From a virus, in IMG/VR virus record IMGVR_UViG_3300043773_000810, positions 1 to 28,609 of that record: a stretch of 28,609 nt of DNA; one strand, written 5' to 3'. The notes under the pieces were generated by a model that saw nothing but the letters and a program-made list of their open reading frames with translations, did no database searches and had not been told where the DNA came from. Shown here piece after piece: positions 1-8,527 of the stretch. Every line of letters begins with the position of its first letter. Position 1 is the stretch's first letter. The translations under genes were made by a program, and so were the position numbers.

Positions 1-104
1 GCTGGCAGCACGCCCGGAACGCGGGTCGGAACGGTGATCTGCGTCAGATCGCCCGTGCGATTATGGTTTCCGACCATCGGGGCCATCTTGTTACTTGCAG
101 TCAC
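1..104 (-). CDS. Head-tail joining protein, partial (N-terminus only)
   Basis: The first 34 codons of a gene that runs off the left edge. It starts with GTG at 104-102, which overlaps the TGA of the upstream gene in a GTGA junction, and reads MTASNKMAPMVGNHNRTGDL and on. The frame is open to the edge. Too little is visible to assign a family. In L5-type phages the gene after the adaptor region is usually a head-tail stopper or another connector, so that is the likely role by position only. Confidence 0.6.
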   Translation of the reverse strand, partial: MTASNKMAPMVGNHNRTGDLTQITVPTRVPGVLP

Positions 105-943
105 GGTTTCACCCTCCCGTCGATTTCTATTCCAGTGGCTTCGATCAGCGCCATCACAACATCGTTAAGCAACCAGAACATCTCGGTGACGCTCTGCACC
201 GTGGCGTTAGGCCCGTTCATGGCATCCATCAGTTCCTGGTAAGCCCTCTTCGTCAGATAGTTGTTCAACACAAACTCGACCACATCGTTGATCGCTTGCT
301 CATGCTTATCGGACAGATCATCCAGAGCGGACTTCTCGGCCTTCTTCTCCAACGCCAGATCGGTGTACTGGATCACAGTGCCGACTTCCTGGTCGATGTA
401 CTGAGTCAGGATGCGTACCTGATTTTCCAGGCCGGCGATCTGGCTTTGCAGCGGAGCCAAAGCTGCTTCAACAGCAGCCGTATCCACACCAGCCGGGTCA
501 ATCGCATCATCCACCGTCAACACCCGTTTGCCGTTCACCGACAACCAGCCGTCAGGCAGGTCCATGTTCAGCGAGACAGGCTTATTGGGGCCGGAAATGT
601 CCAAACCCTCAATACCGACCTGGCCGTCATCGGTGTTCAACCGGATGGTCTTCGGCATCGCCTTGAACTGAGACTGGATCGCCTCTTGGATCATCGGGCC
701 GAACTCAGTCAGCTTCGCCTCAATGATCGCCTCAACAGCAACCTGATCCGTAGTCCCCGCAGGGATCGCCGCAATCGACGCATCAATCAGGGTTTGCACC
801 TGCGCCTGCGTCAAACCACCCGTGCCACCACCACTGATAGTCCCAAGGTTCCCGCCGCCAGACGGCTTCGGGACACCGTAGTCCCGCTCCAAAACCTCAT
901 AGATCAGGGCTGTGACACCCACAACCGTGATAACAGTTGCCAT
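101..943 (-). CDS. Unknown structural-region protein with coiled coil
   Basis: 280 residues. The N-terminus is hydrophobic (MATVITVVGVTALIYEVL), followed by a Gly-rich linker around residues 28-43 (SGGGNLGTISGGGTGG). The central and C-terminal parts are rich in Ala, Gln, Leu and Glu with heptad-like spacing (about residues 155-235), which suggests a coiled coil. Its ATG overlaps the upstream stop as TAATG, so it is translationally coupled to the adaptor gene. I do not recognise the family. Its place between adaptor and connector genes suggests a virion or assembly role. The hydrophobic N-terminus could be a membrane or packing segment. Confidence 0.75.
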   Translation of the reverse strand: MATVITVVGVTALIYEVLERDYGVPKPSGGGNLGTISGGGTGGLTQAQVQTLIDASIAAIPAGTTDQVAVEAIIEAKLTEFGPMIQEAIQSQFKAMPKTIRLNTDDGQVGIEGLDISGPNKPVSLNMDLPDGWLSVNGKRVLTVDDAIDPAGVDTAAVEAALAPLQSQIAGLENQVRILTQYIDQEVGTVIQYTDLALEKKAEKSALDDLSDKHEQAINDVVEFVLNNYLTKRAYQELMDAMNGPNATVQSVTEMFWLLNDVVMALIEATGIEIDGRVKP

Positions 944-1353
944 TACCGCGATACCTCCGACTCGCCAAGAACTGTGATGCCATCACCCAACACCAGGGAC
1001 GGAACCAACGTGGTCAACCGATTACGACGCACACCTAAAATCAGCCACTCATCAGAAGTAATCGACAACCTGCCCGTAGCAAGGTCTTTCGACAACTGGT
1101 AGGTGTAATTGCCATCAGTCTCACTGATGTAACCCTCCGGGTTACGGGCAAGACGAAGAACAGCATCGGCCTCAACCTGAACCAAGTCCTCAACATCAAC
1201 CTTGCCCAAGTCGATCTGCTCATCCAGATCAGGGATACGACGCCGGATCAGACGCTCAACATCTTCGAGGCGAACCCCGACAAGCGCCTTCTCCTCATCG
1301 CTCAACTCCCGTGACCAGCGCACCGCAACATCACAAACCGATGCGTAAGCCAT
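943..1353 (-). CDS. Head-to-tail adaptor
   Basis: 136 residues, start ATG preceded by GAGGAG six bases upstream. The sequence has the short helical pattern of gp6/gp15-type connector proteins: a first helix (ASVCDVAVRWSRELSDEEKA), a second containing VERLIRRRIPDLDE, then VEADAVLRLARNPEGYISETDG, and a C-terminal part with GRLSITSDEWLILG. The motif 'ARNPEGYxSE..G.Y.Y' followed by a weak beta segment is typical of phage adaptor proteins that bind below the portal. It lies two small genes after the capsid gene, the usual position. The function is inferred from pattern and order. Confidence 0.8.
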   Translation of the reverse strand: MAYASVCDVAVRWSRELSDEEKALVGVRLEDVERLIRRRIPDLDEQIDLGKVDVEDLVQVEADAVLRLARNPEGYISETDGNYTYQLSKDLATGRLSITSDEWLILGVRRNRLTTLVPSLVLGDGITVLGESEVSR

Positions 1354-1356
1354 GCG

Positions 1357-1533
1357 TCACTCCTCGTCGCTTACAGATTCCTCAACAGCGGCGGGCTTCT
1401 TCGCACGGCGGCGAACAGGCTTCTCAGGTGCTTCGTCTTCGACCTTCTCCCAACCGCCACCAGCGACAAGCACACCAGCCAACGTGTCACCAATCTCAGC
1501 CTCGACACCATTGGACTTATTTTTGATCTTCAC
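1357..1533 (-). CDS. Small protein following the capsid gene
   Basis: 58 residues from a GTG at 1533-1531, chosen because GGAGAGG lies just upstream (the frame is open further, to 1593, but that would overlap the capsid stop and a hairpin). It begins MKIKNKSNGVEAEIGDTLAGVLVAGGGWEKVE and ends in a basic then acidic tail (KPVRRRAKKPAAVEESVSDEE). Small proteins with a 'GWEKV' core are common immediately after capsid genes in actinophages. The function is unknown; a minor head role is possible. Confidence 0.7.
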   Translation of the reverse strand: MKIKNKSNGVEAEIGDTLAGVLVAGGGWEKVEDEAPEKPVRRRAKKPAAVEESVSDEE

Positions 1534-1555
1534 AAGAACCTCTCCGCATGGATGG

Positions 1556-1583
1556 GGGAGGGGCACCCGAAAGTGCCCCTCCC
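1556..1583 (-). terminator. Hairpin after the capsid gene
   Basis: A perfect 11-bp stem, GGGAGGGGCAC with GTGCCCCTCCC, around a six-base loop. It lies seven bases beyond the capsid stop codon and before the next Shine-Dalgarno. No U-tract follows on the minus strand, so it is more likely an mRNA 3'-end stabiliser or partial terminator that sets capsid above downstream genes. Confidence 0.45.
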
Positions 1584-1589
1584 GCAACA

Positions 1590-2525
1590 TCACTTGACCA
1601 GCTTGACGAACGCCTCGGGGTCGTTCACGAGGACACCGAACTCGGCCTCCACACGAATCGCCACAAGGTTGTTCTGCCAGAGGCTGACAAGGCCGGACCC
1701 GTCACCGTTCTCCGACAGGTCAAGAGTGGCCTGGTCCGAAACGTCGTAGCTCAGACCACCGATTTGACCCCAAACAACCTGGGTCCAGTCGCCCTGGAAA
1801 CCGAGAACCCCGGTGTCGTTGTTGGGCTTAGTCGGATCAGTGACGTGATCCGACAGGAACGTCGGACGGCCAAGAACCCGGCCCTGACGGAACGGGCTGT
1901 TGATATCCGTGTACGTCGATTCGATGAACAGCGGGCGATCAACCTTGTCCTTAGCCGCGTTCAGAACCGGCTCAGCGATATTATCGAACAGAGTGCCGTT
2001 CCACTTCTTGTTCTGAGCAACCAGAAGTGACAAACCCTCGTTCAGTTGATCGAACGCAGTCGAGCCGGCACCCCCAAGCTGAATGCTCTTGCTGGTGTCA
2101 GCCACACACTTACCAAACGGAGACTGGACACCGTGCAGAACCGCACCGTCGAACGCGATAGCGATAGCCTCAGCGACCTTGCGCCGCATCGTGTTCAGGT
2201 AGTTAGCGGGGTTCACACGCACAACCTCAGAGCTAGCCGCAAAGATCGTGGCGATCTTATGGGGCACGATGTCCTGCTTGGTCATGTCGCCCTTGGTGAC
2301 CGGCTTCTGCTCACCCTCACCAACCCACTTGGCCCGAACATCCCCGGTCCAGTGGGGGATACGCACACCGGTCGGTCCCAAAGGAATCTTCCGTGCGATC
2401 TGCTGCACAACAGACGACTTCTCAATTTCCTCGAAGTAGTCCTGCGCCATAATCGGGTCAAGGTAACCCTGGAACATGGTGTCGCCGGTAAGGGCGACAG
2501 TATTCGGAGTAACAAATCCTGCCAT
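1590..2525 (-). CDS. Major capsid protein (HK97 fold)
   Basis: 311 residues, start ATG with AGAAAG eight bases upstream. Features of the HK97-type actinophage capsid family: an N-arm with YLDPIMAQDYFEEIEKSSVVQQIARKI, then 'GPTGVRIPHWTGDVRAKWVGEGEQKP' where the E-loop begins, 'ATIFAASSEVVRVNPANYLNTMR' (spine helix) and 'AFDGAVLHG', and a P-domain ending in 'VAIRVEAEFGVLVNDPEAFVKL'. The last motif is typical of these proteins. It lies directly after the scaffold gene, as expected. It forms the icosahedral shell. Confidence 0.95.
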   Translation of the reverse strand: MAGFVTPNTVALTGDTMFQGYLDPIMAQDYFEEIEKSSVVQQIARKIPLGPTGVRIPHWTGDVRAKWVGEGEQKPVTKGDMTKQDIVPHKIATIFAASSEVVRVNPANYLNTMRRKVAEAIAIAFDGAVLHGVQSPFGKCVADTSKSIQLGGAGSTAFDQLNEGLSLLVAQNKKWNGTLFDNIAEPVLNAAKDKVDRPLFIESTYTDINSPFRQGRVLGRPTFLSDHVTDPTKPNNDTGVLGFQGDWTQVVWGQIGGLSYDVSDQATLDLSENGDGSGLVSLWQNNLVAIRVEAEFGVLVNDPEAFVKLVK

Positions 2526-2550
2526 TAAAGTAACTTTCTATTGAATCGGG

Positions 2551-3036
2551 TCAGACAGCGCCGACCATGCGCTTAACGGACTCCAACAAAGGGTCACCGT
2601 TAAGCGGAAGAACATTGCCTGTGCCCTGTGATGGGTCAACGGGACGCTCCCTCGCGGGAGCCTTGTCCAGAAGCGACTTCACCCGCTTCACACTCTCCGA
2701 AACCGTGGCCTCATCACTGCCCTGAATCAGAGCAGCAACATCAAGAACATCCTCAGATGGAATGCCCTCGGAGAGAACAGCCTTCAACTTCAACAGTTCC
2801 AAAGACCGTGCGGAACTCTCGCCCTGCAACTCGTTAAACGCAGCCTCACGCTCACTGATCTTGGACTCGTAATCCTTAATCACGTCAGCCTTGGCACGCT
2901 CCACAGCCTCGTTACGTTCAGTGCGATACTTAGCTGCCTCGTTACGAAGCTGCTGCACATAGTCAAGGCCGAAAGTTTCCTGCTGAGCCACCGGGGCTTC
3001 AACAGCGGTTTCAGGGGTAGCGGTATCGTCGGACAA
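2551..3036 (-). CDS. Capsid scaffolding protein
   Basis: 161 residues, TTG start with GGAGG upstream. Acidic, Ala/Glu-rich and strongly helical: residues 25-95 (LDYVQQLRNEAAKYRTERNEAVERAKADVIKDYESKISEREAAFNELQ) form a clear coiled coil. The C-terminal part is Pro/Gly-rich (RPVDPSQGTGNVLPLNGDPLLESVKRMVGAV). This is the standard layout of phage scaffold proteins, whose C-terminal helix binds capsid protein during procapsid assembly. It sits immediately before the capsid gene. Confidence 0.9.
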   Translation of the reverse strand: MSDDTATPETAVEAPVAQQETFGLDYVQQLRNEAAKYRTERNEAVERAKADVIKDYESKISEREAAFNELQGESSARSLELLKLKAVLSEGIPSEDVLDVAALIQGSDEATVSESVKRVKSLLDKAPARERPVDPSQGTGNVLPLNGDPLLESVKRMVGAV

Positions 3037-3091
3037 TTTAATTCGCCTCCTGGGCGTGTTGAGAGCCCATCAAGGGCTCACGGGTTGATGG

Positions 3092-4162
3092 TTAGGCGGC
3101 GTGCAACGCAGCCCAGTCAGTCGCATCGGCATCACCAGCCGCAATCATCTGACGCAACTGGTTGATAGCCTCGCGGTTCTTAGTGGTCGGTAACCACCGC
3201 TTCTCCTTGAAGGAGTAATACTTCTTGTCAGGCTCCTTCTCAAGAACCTCAGCCGCCTTCAAAGTCGCGGTCTTCCACAACTCCAAAGCTTTCTTCGACT
3301 CGTCACGGCCCACCCAGTTCTTCAAATCAAACACCGGGACAACCTTGCAGTCGCAGTTCGGATGCCACTCCTCGAAGAACTCCGAAATGTCCTCGAAGTA
3401 AGTGTTCAGATCAGACTTGTTGAACATCTGAACAACCTCACGGTCAGGCAAATCCAAGCCGGCAGCGTCAGCGCCGTAATACACTGGGCCACGGGAAATC
3501 AGCATCAAACACCAGGCGCACGTTTCCCGACCTGTAGCAACCCGCGCCCAACCCCGAACCTCGGAAACCTCCCGAACAACCTTCGGCGTGAACTCGACGG
3601 ACTGACCGCCCCACGTCTTACGCTTCTTCGGTTCCTCACCGCGAAGCAAAGCCTGGAACTCGGCCACCTGCTCATCAGTCAGCTTCGGAGTCTTACGCTG
3701 ATACCCCGTCTTCTCCGGTGCCTGGGCGGCGATCTTCTCCGCGAGAGGCTTATCGGCCTTCACCGCGTTGATAATCTGTTTCCTGCCCGCGTTCTCAACC
3801 TCACGAACCGACAACGAAGCAACCTGACCCAACACAGTGTTCGGGGACTGCTCCTGCTGCATCACCTTCCGAACCGGCTCCAAAGCATCAACGAAATACT
3901 GGAACTCGTAAGGCTCCAAATCGCGTGCCAGAACCGGCAACTCAGGGTGGGCGATAGCCCGCTGCTCGTCATAGAACCGGCGAGCCAACCCGGCAGACTG
4001 ATCCCGCTTAGCCTTAACCTCCGGGTACAACAACCGGAGGAACCCAAGCCAGTCAGTCAAAGTGAGCAGCGGGTTGATGAAGAACTTCCCGAACTGCACA
4101 ACGATCCGGGCCAGCGCAGCCGAAATCAACGCCTGCTGAAAGGCGTACTCCTCCGGAGTCAC
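3092..4162 (-). CDS. MuF-like minor capsid / capsid maturation protein
   Basis: 356 residues. Start GTG overlaps the portal stop (GTGA). The N-terminal half is helical and precedes the diagnostic MuF-like segment at about residues 205-275: ARVATGRETCAWCLMLISRGPVYYG, followed by EEWHPNCDCKVVPVF. The paired Cys motifs and the WHPNCDC signature are characteristic of this family in actinophages, where it is usually annotated as capsid maturation protease or MuF-like minor head protein. Position between portal and scaffold fits. I see no separate protease domain, so proteolytic activity is not shown. A C-terminal helical tail (EAINQLRQMIAAGDADATDW) is present. Confidence 0.9.
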   Translation of the reverse strand: MTPEEYAFQQALISAALARIVVQFGKFFINPLLTLTDWLGFLRLLYPEVKAKRDQSAGLARRFYDEQRAIAHPELPVLARDLEPYEFQYFVDALEPVRKVMQQEQSPNTVLGQVASLSVREVENAGRKQIINAVKADKPLAEKIAAQAPEKTGYQRKTPKLTDEQVAEFQALLRGEEPKKRKTWGGQSVEFTPKVVREVSEVRGWARVATGRETCAWCLMLISRGPVYYGADAAGLDLPDREVVQMFNKSDLNTYFEDISEFFEEWHPNCDCKVVPVFDLKNWVGRDESKKALELWKTATLKAAEVLEKEPDKKYYSFKEKRWLPTTKNREAINQLRQMIAAGDADATDWAALHAA

Positions 4163-5577
4163 GCCCCAACCACCGGAACCGTTGGGGGAGGGGGAGGATT
4201 AGTCGGCTGAGGGGCAGCCTGTGGGCTGACACCCCCATACAAACCTGCCAGTTGTCCCAGCGGGTTCTCCTCCTGATCCCACTGCCGCATCTCCTCACGC
4301 TCAGTGATGCTGTACCCCAGGTCAATCCGGGCACGTTCCTTCGGAATGATCCCGGCACCATTCGCATACAACTTCGCCGCAGCGTCAGCCTTAGCGGCAT
4401 ACGTCGGCGTTGACGGATCACGCCACACCGACTCCAAGCGAAACATCCCGGGGGGAATATCCCCACCCTTAGCCACCTTGTAGGCAACACGCATCGCTTG
4501 TTCCCACGCACCCCCAAACAACTTGTTCTTCCGCTCAGTCTTTTTGACCAGACGAGACTCGGAAGACTTTATAGCTTCAGCAGAAGCAGGGTTGTCGGAC
4601 GAGAAGGACAGGTATTGGGGCGGAAGACCTGTGTACGCAGCGGCCTTACGGTCCAGCGCATCCAAAGCATCAACAAAGTTACGCAACTCAGCAGCAGTGA
4701 ACTGCTGCGCCTTCGCATCAGGGTCTTCAAACGCCAAAATCCTTGCCATGTAAGCGTCGAACAGTTGCTTACCAGTCTCAGGGTCAACACCCAAATCCTC
4801 CGGTTTAACCCCAAACAACAGGCGTTGCGGAATCGCCATAATCTCCGCTGTGCCCTGCATATCCATCAGGATTCGGGCCGCAGCATCAGTCACCGACCGA
4901 AGCTCAGGGCTAATCTCCGAAGTGCCATAAGTGTCCGACAGCCGGGTACGGTTCGCCATCGGAATAACAGGCACCAAACCAAGCTTGTGGGTGACGATCT
5001 TCTGCTGCTTCCACACACCCTGCTCACGCACCCAAGGCACCGTCACATCAGGCAGATACAGTGTCGCAGCCACAATCGTGGAACGGTCATCGTCATACAC
5101 CGCACGGATCGCCCTAGTGACCTCACGGGTTCGCGGATCAATAACGGCGTGAAGGGAAGTCGGCGGTTCAACCCGGATCAATGGCACATCGGGATCGACA
5201 TTCACATCGACCTTCGGATCGGCGGCAGCAACCGTGATATACGACCTGCCGTAAATCAGGGCATCCGTATGCCCCAACGTCGCCTCAACATCAAGGTTGT
5301 TGGCCTGCCACCAATCCCACAGTTGAGCGTCAGCCTCATCGGCCCCACCCATGCGGAAACCCTCAAGTTCCTGACGCTCCGCAATCGCATCCACATACAA
5401 TCGTGGATAGCCCACATGGGCGAGAAGCTTCCGCATCTCCGGGGGGACCGACAAACCGATAGCGTCAGGCCGGCGCTCCGCATCGTAGTACGCCTTAGCG
5501 TCACGAAGTTTGTACTGGACGTTCTCGAAGGCGTTGATAAGTTCATCGCGGGTCTTGTCGTAATCTAAAGACGCCAT
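4159..5577 (-). CDS. Portal protein
   Basis: 472 residues, ATG overlapping the terminase stop (TAATG). It matches the SPP1 gp6-like portal family of actinophages: N-terminal 'AYYDAERRPDAIGLSVPPEMRKLLAHVGYPRLYVDAIAERQELEGFRMGG', then 'DALIYGRSYITV', the 'RVEPPTSLHAVIDPRTREVTRAIRAVYD' wing, and a C-terminal 'TAAYTGLPPQYLSFSSDNPASAEAIKSSESRLVKKTERKNKLFG' clip/crown segment. The C-terminus is Pro-rich (PNPPPPPTVPVV) and encoded by a G-run on the plus strand at 4182. It forms the dodecameric DNA entry ring. Confidence 0.95.
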   Translation of the reverse strand: MASLDYDKTRDELINAFENVQYKLRDAKAYYDAERRPDAIGLSVPPEMRKLLAHVGYPRLYVDAIAERQELEGFRMGGADEADAQLWDWWQANNLDVEATLGHTDALIYGRSYITVAAADPKVDVNVDPDVPLIRVEPPTSLHAVIDPRTREVTRAIRAVYDDDRSTIVAATLYLPDVTVPWVREQGVWKQQKIVTHKLGLVPVIPMANRTRLSDTYGTSEISPELRSVTDAAARILMDMQGTAEIMAIPQRLLFGVKPEDLGVDPETGKQLFDAYMARILAFEDPDAKAQQFTAAELRNFVDALDALDRKAAAYTGLPPQYLSFSSDNPASAEAIKSSESRLVKKTERKNKLFGGAWEQAMRVAYKVAKGGDIPPGMFRLESVWRDPSTPTYAAKADAAAKLYANGAGIIPKERARIDLGYSITEREEMRQWDQEENPLGQLAGLYGGVSPQAAPQPTNPPPPPTVPVVGA

Positions 5578-7244
5578 TATCTCAACACCACCGCCTTTCG
5601 ACTACGGTTCTTCTTCGACATGAGGAAGTCCTGACGGGCACCAAACGCCAACACAGCGCACACAGCCGCATCAATCTTCCTAGACGAATCCTTAGACGCT
5701 TTCCTGATGGAAATGGCGTCATAATTAGTGGGATACCTGCGGGCATTCAACACATGGGTACGCAAAGTCACATTGCCGTCATGCGACAACTCACGCTCCA
5801 AAACAGAGTCAAGGAACCGTTCGCAATCCATAGCGAACCGCTTCGTGTTACCCCGCATGTCGAACGCCACCGGATTATTCGGGCTGGCATTCACCTTCAA
5901 CCGGCGTTTGAAATCCCTCGACCACGCATCGACATACGCCTCGAACTCCTTCACATCGGCCCGGAAAGCAACAACGTCATACCGCTCAAACACCGAACGC
6001 ACCGTGGCATCCACATCCTCGCGGGGAACTTCCTCACTCGCATACTTCTTCGGATTCCACGCCTTAATCAGAAACAGGCAGCCATCCTCGACACGGCAGG
6101 CCACCAAAGCAGTCCAGTCATTCGACTTGGAACCGTCGAACCCCAACGTGATCCGATCACCAGGCTCAAGAACAGTCACGTCAGCGACCGCATCCCACTC
6201 ATACGGGGCGATCCAAGAATCCTCAGATGCGTTGACCTGATTCAAAAACTTTCTGCGCGACTCAGTGACCGGGTTCTTAACATCAAGAACCGACTCCAAG
6301 ATCGCATCGACCGGAAGCCACACCGAATCACCACGGGCAGCCTCAATACCATCCCGCAGCTTCGCCAAACCGACTGCATACCCGTCAGGGTCATCCCGCT
6401 CAGACGGTATCTCCGACACCGGAGTATCAGCGGGAGCCTCAAGGGCGTCATACAGGGTGCCGACATCGACAGCCTGACCGGACTGGACAGCCATCCAGGC
6501 GTCGTAGTCACGCTCAGCCACCGAATCATCACCCGGTATGTGTGCGTTACAGATCGACAGGGTGCGGGCACCCGGAATCTTGGTGACGTTACCTTCGATG
6601 ACGCCGGCCAAAGCGTGACCGTCGTTCGCCTCAACCCACCACTGGGTTTCGTTGCGGATCACCAAGGTTGGCCGGTTACCCTCCATCGAATGGGGGGAAC
6701 TGGTCACCGCCTCAATGCGGCCACCGGCCTCCGAATAGATGATCGTCTTATTGACCTCAAGGCCATAATCCTCTTTGAGCTTCGCGGACACCATCACCGG
6801 GAACAGGCTCATGGTGTTCTTCGTCTGCTCCTGGGAGACAGCCACAATCTGAATCCAGGCGGCGTGACGTGGTTTACCGACCGGTTCGCCTTGGGCGTCG
6901 AAGTGGCTGAAAGCGACAGGGCCACACAACTCCACCAACGCCAACGCGGCGGCGAGAGGGTCTTTACCCCACCCCTTCATCCTGCGCAGAACACCGCTGC
7001 GGTGGCAGTAACGCCCCTCGTCATCGACGGCGTACCACCACAACACCCAACGCGCCTGCTCAAGCGTCGGCATGAACGCCTCACCGGCATGATCGCCACC
7101 CGGCGTTTTCACATAGGAAGCCCACCAGTTCAGAACACCCCAACCAAGGGTCTTCTCAGGCAGAAACCATGCCCCGTCAACGGTTTTCCGCCACGTCGGG
7201 CCGATAAAGTGGGGGAGAGCAGGGAGCAGTGTTTCGTCTTCCAC
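5577..7244 (-). CDS. Terminase large subunit (TerL)
   Basis: 555 residues, GTG start with GGAGG seven bases upstream. ATPase domain: Walker A-like RRMKGWGKDP at residues 87-96, Walker B LVIRNE at 194-199. Nuclease domain begins at about 365 with GFDGSKSNDWTAL (metal-binding Asp370) and ends with KIDAAVCAVLAFGARQD. These are the hallmarks of the actinophage TerL family (Terminase_1 type). It pumps DNA through the portal and cuts at cos. The small subunit is encoded about 5 kb upstream, beyond the lysis genes, as in L5-type phages. Confidence 0.96.
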   Translation of the reverse strand: MEDETLLPALPHFIGPTWRKTVDGAWFLPEKTLGWGVLNWWASYVKTPGGDHAGEAFMPTLEQARWVLWWYAVDDEGRYCHRSGVLRRMKGWGKDPLAAALALVELCGPVAFSHFDAQGEPVGKPRHAAWIQIVAVSQEQTKNTMSLFPVMVSAKLKEDYGLEVNKTIIYSEAGGRIEAVTSSPHSMEGNRPTLVIRNETQWWVEANDGHALAGVIEGNVTKIPGARTLSICNAHIPGDDSVAERDYDAWMAVQSGQAVDVGTLYDALEAPADTPVSEIPSERDDPDGYAVGLAKLRDGIEAARGDSVWLPVDAILESVLDVKNPVTESRRKFLNQVNASEDSWIAPYEWDAVADVTVLEPGDRITLGFDGSKSNDWTALVACRVEDGCLFLIKAWNPKKYASEEVPREDVDATVRSVFERYDVVAFRADVKEFEAYVDAWSRDFKRRLKVNASPNNPVAFDMRGNTKRFAMDCERFLDSVLERELSHDGNVTLRTHVLNARRYPTNYDAISIRKASKDSSRKIDAAVCAVLAFGARQDFLMSKKNRSRKAVVLR

Positions 7245-7260
7245 TCCCTACCTCCTTCAC

Positions 7261-7959
7261 TCACATAATCGGCAACAGAAGCATCCTCACGAACGCAGAA
7301 AGCAACAAGAACAGAGCCAACGAACCCAACGCCAACTGAATCATCGGCCCAGAGAACTTCGTCGCCACACTTCCGAAGAACAACACCAACGCGAACATGA
7401 TCGTCAACAGCGTGTACTTCGAGGATGTAGCCCCGAACGTCGATGACTCGGCAACCAAAGCCTCTGCGCGACTAGACAACTCCTCCGACTTCCCCTGCCC
7501 CGGAGGGACATAAGAGTCCAACGCCATCGGTGTGCCCTTCGGCAACTGGCCGTTGATCGGGTTACCGTCCCCATCCCGCACCGCACGGCCAAACCAGGCG
7601 TCCTGGGCCTCATCCAACTCCGGGGAGAACCTGTCGTAGATGAACCCGGCGAAATCGTCCCTGCCCAGCAGGACAGCTTTCTGCCACTCAATCCACACCG
7701 AAGCATCGACCGACGTTTGCTCCGCACCCCTGGCAGCCCACCTGGCGGCATCAGCACGCAAAGCGTTCGCCTGCGAAACCAACCCGGAAGCTTTACCGCC
7801 CCACTGCGAAGCCTCAAACGATGCCCACGTCGCGGAGATAGCGGCAACCGCCATGATTACCGCCATGATGTTCTCGAACCATCGTTGCCGGCGCTCAGGG
7901 AGTGTTTCGGCATGATCCTTAGGTGCCGTGGCGAACAGGAACTCCCGAACCCCGGTCAC
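7261..7959 (-). CDS. Three-TM membrane protein in the lysis cassette
   Basis: 232 residues from GTG at 7959, overlapping the holin-like stop as GTGA (a longer reading to 8040 would lie inside the upstream gene). One TM helix near the N-terminus (NIMAVIMAVAAISATWASF) follows a charged segment (ETLPERRQRW); a soluble, Ala-rich middle (about residues 50-170) follows; two TM helices close the protein (YTLLTIMFALVLFFGSVATKF and MIQLALGSLALFLLLSAFVRMLLL). The layout resembles a family of bacterial inner-membrane proteins rather than a common phage gene. It occupies the slot where L5 carries lysin B. It may assist lysis or affect the host envelope; function unknown. Confidence 0.75.
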   Translation of the reverse strand: MTGVREFLFATAPKDHAETLPERRQRWFENIMAVIMAVAAISATWASFEASQWGGKASGLVSQANALRADAARWAARGAEQTSVDASVWIEWQKAVLLGRDDFAGFIYDRFSPELDEAQDAWFGRAVRDGDGNPINGQLPKGTPMALDSYVPPGQGKSEELSSRAEALVAESSTFGATSSKYTLLTIMFALVLFFGSVATKFSGPMIQLALGSLALFLLLSAFVRMLLLPIM

Positions 7960-8510
7960 TGCTGAACCTGAAGGCGCATCATGTACGACATGCCGGTCTG
8001 GATCATCGTCTTCAACATCATCGCCCCGACAAGCGTCCACAACTCCTTGTCGAACACGTCAGCACCGGGACCGATCACCGTCGCACCGGCAGCCATAGCG
8101 GCGAAACCGATATCTATAGCGGCACCCTGAACGAACGTCCTCGTAGTGACAACGCCACCAGAGAACGAATCCTCAAGGGCTTCGACCTGATCTTCAAGCT
8201 GGTCGGTTTTTTTATCGACCGCTTTCTCAATCGCCTTCTGAGTGTTCTGAACGAACTGCTGCTTATTCGATTGAACCGCTGTGTTCACAGCCTCTTTGAT
8301 GAGTGCGTTCAAGTCGAAAGCAGGTGCAGCCGGGGCAACCGGTTCCACCACAGGTGGCTGGTACGGCGGCACAGGTGCAGGTTGATAGGTGTACCCAGGC
8401 GGCAGATCGTATTGCATCTGCTGTGGTGCAGCCGGGGGAGCCACCGGCACGGGTGGCGGCGGGGCGGGCCGTGGGGGTGGCGGGCCTGGTTGGCTTTCCC
8501 ACGGCATCAT
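7956..8510 (-). CDS. Holin-like protein with proline-rich N-terminus
   Basis: 184 residues. Residues 8-72 are almost wholly Pro, Ala, Val and Gln (PGPPPPRPAPPPPVPVAPPA...). Residues 75-130 form a charged helix (ALIKEAVNTAVQSNKQQFVQNTQKAIEKAVDKKTDQLEDQVEALE), and the C-terminus has two hydrophobic stretches (GAAIDIGFAAMAAGATVIG and LWTLVGAMMLKTMIQTGMSYMM). It follows lysin A, the usual holin position. Two short hydrophobic segments fit a class II holin, but the long cytoplasmic-type N-terminus is atypical. AGGAGG lies 13 bases upstream of the first ATG. Confidence 0.65.
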   Translation of the reverse strand: MMPWESQPGPPPPRPAPPPPVPVAPPAAPQQMQYDLPPGYTYQPAPVPPYQPPVVEPVAPAAPAFDLNALIKEAVNTAVQSNKQQFVQNTQKAIEKAVDKKTDQLEDQVEALEDSFSGGVVTTRTFVQGAAIDIGFAAMAAGATVIGPGADVFDKELWTLVGAMMLKTMIQTGMSYMMRLQVQQ

Positions 8511-8527
8511 CGTCGGTTCAAATCCTC

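Noticed and set aside
7960-8040. N-terminal extension of the 7261 membrane protein
   Set aside because: Overlaps the end of the holin-like gene; the GTGA-coupled start at 7959 is better.
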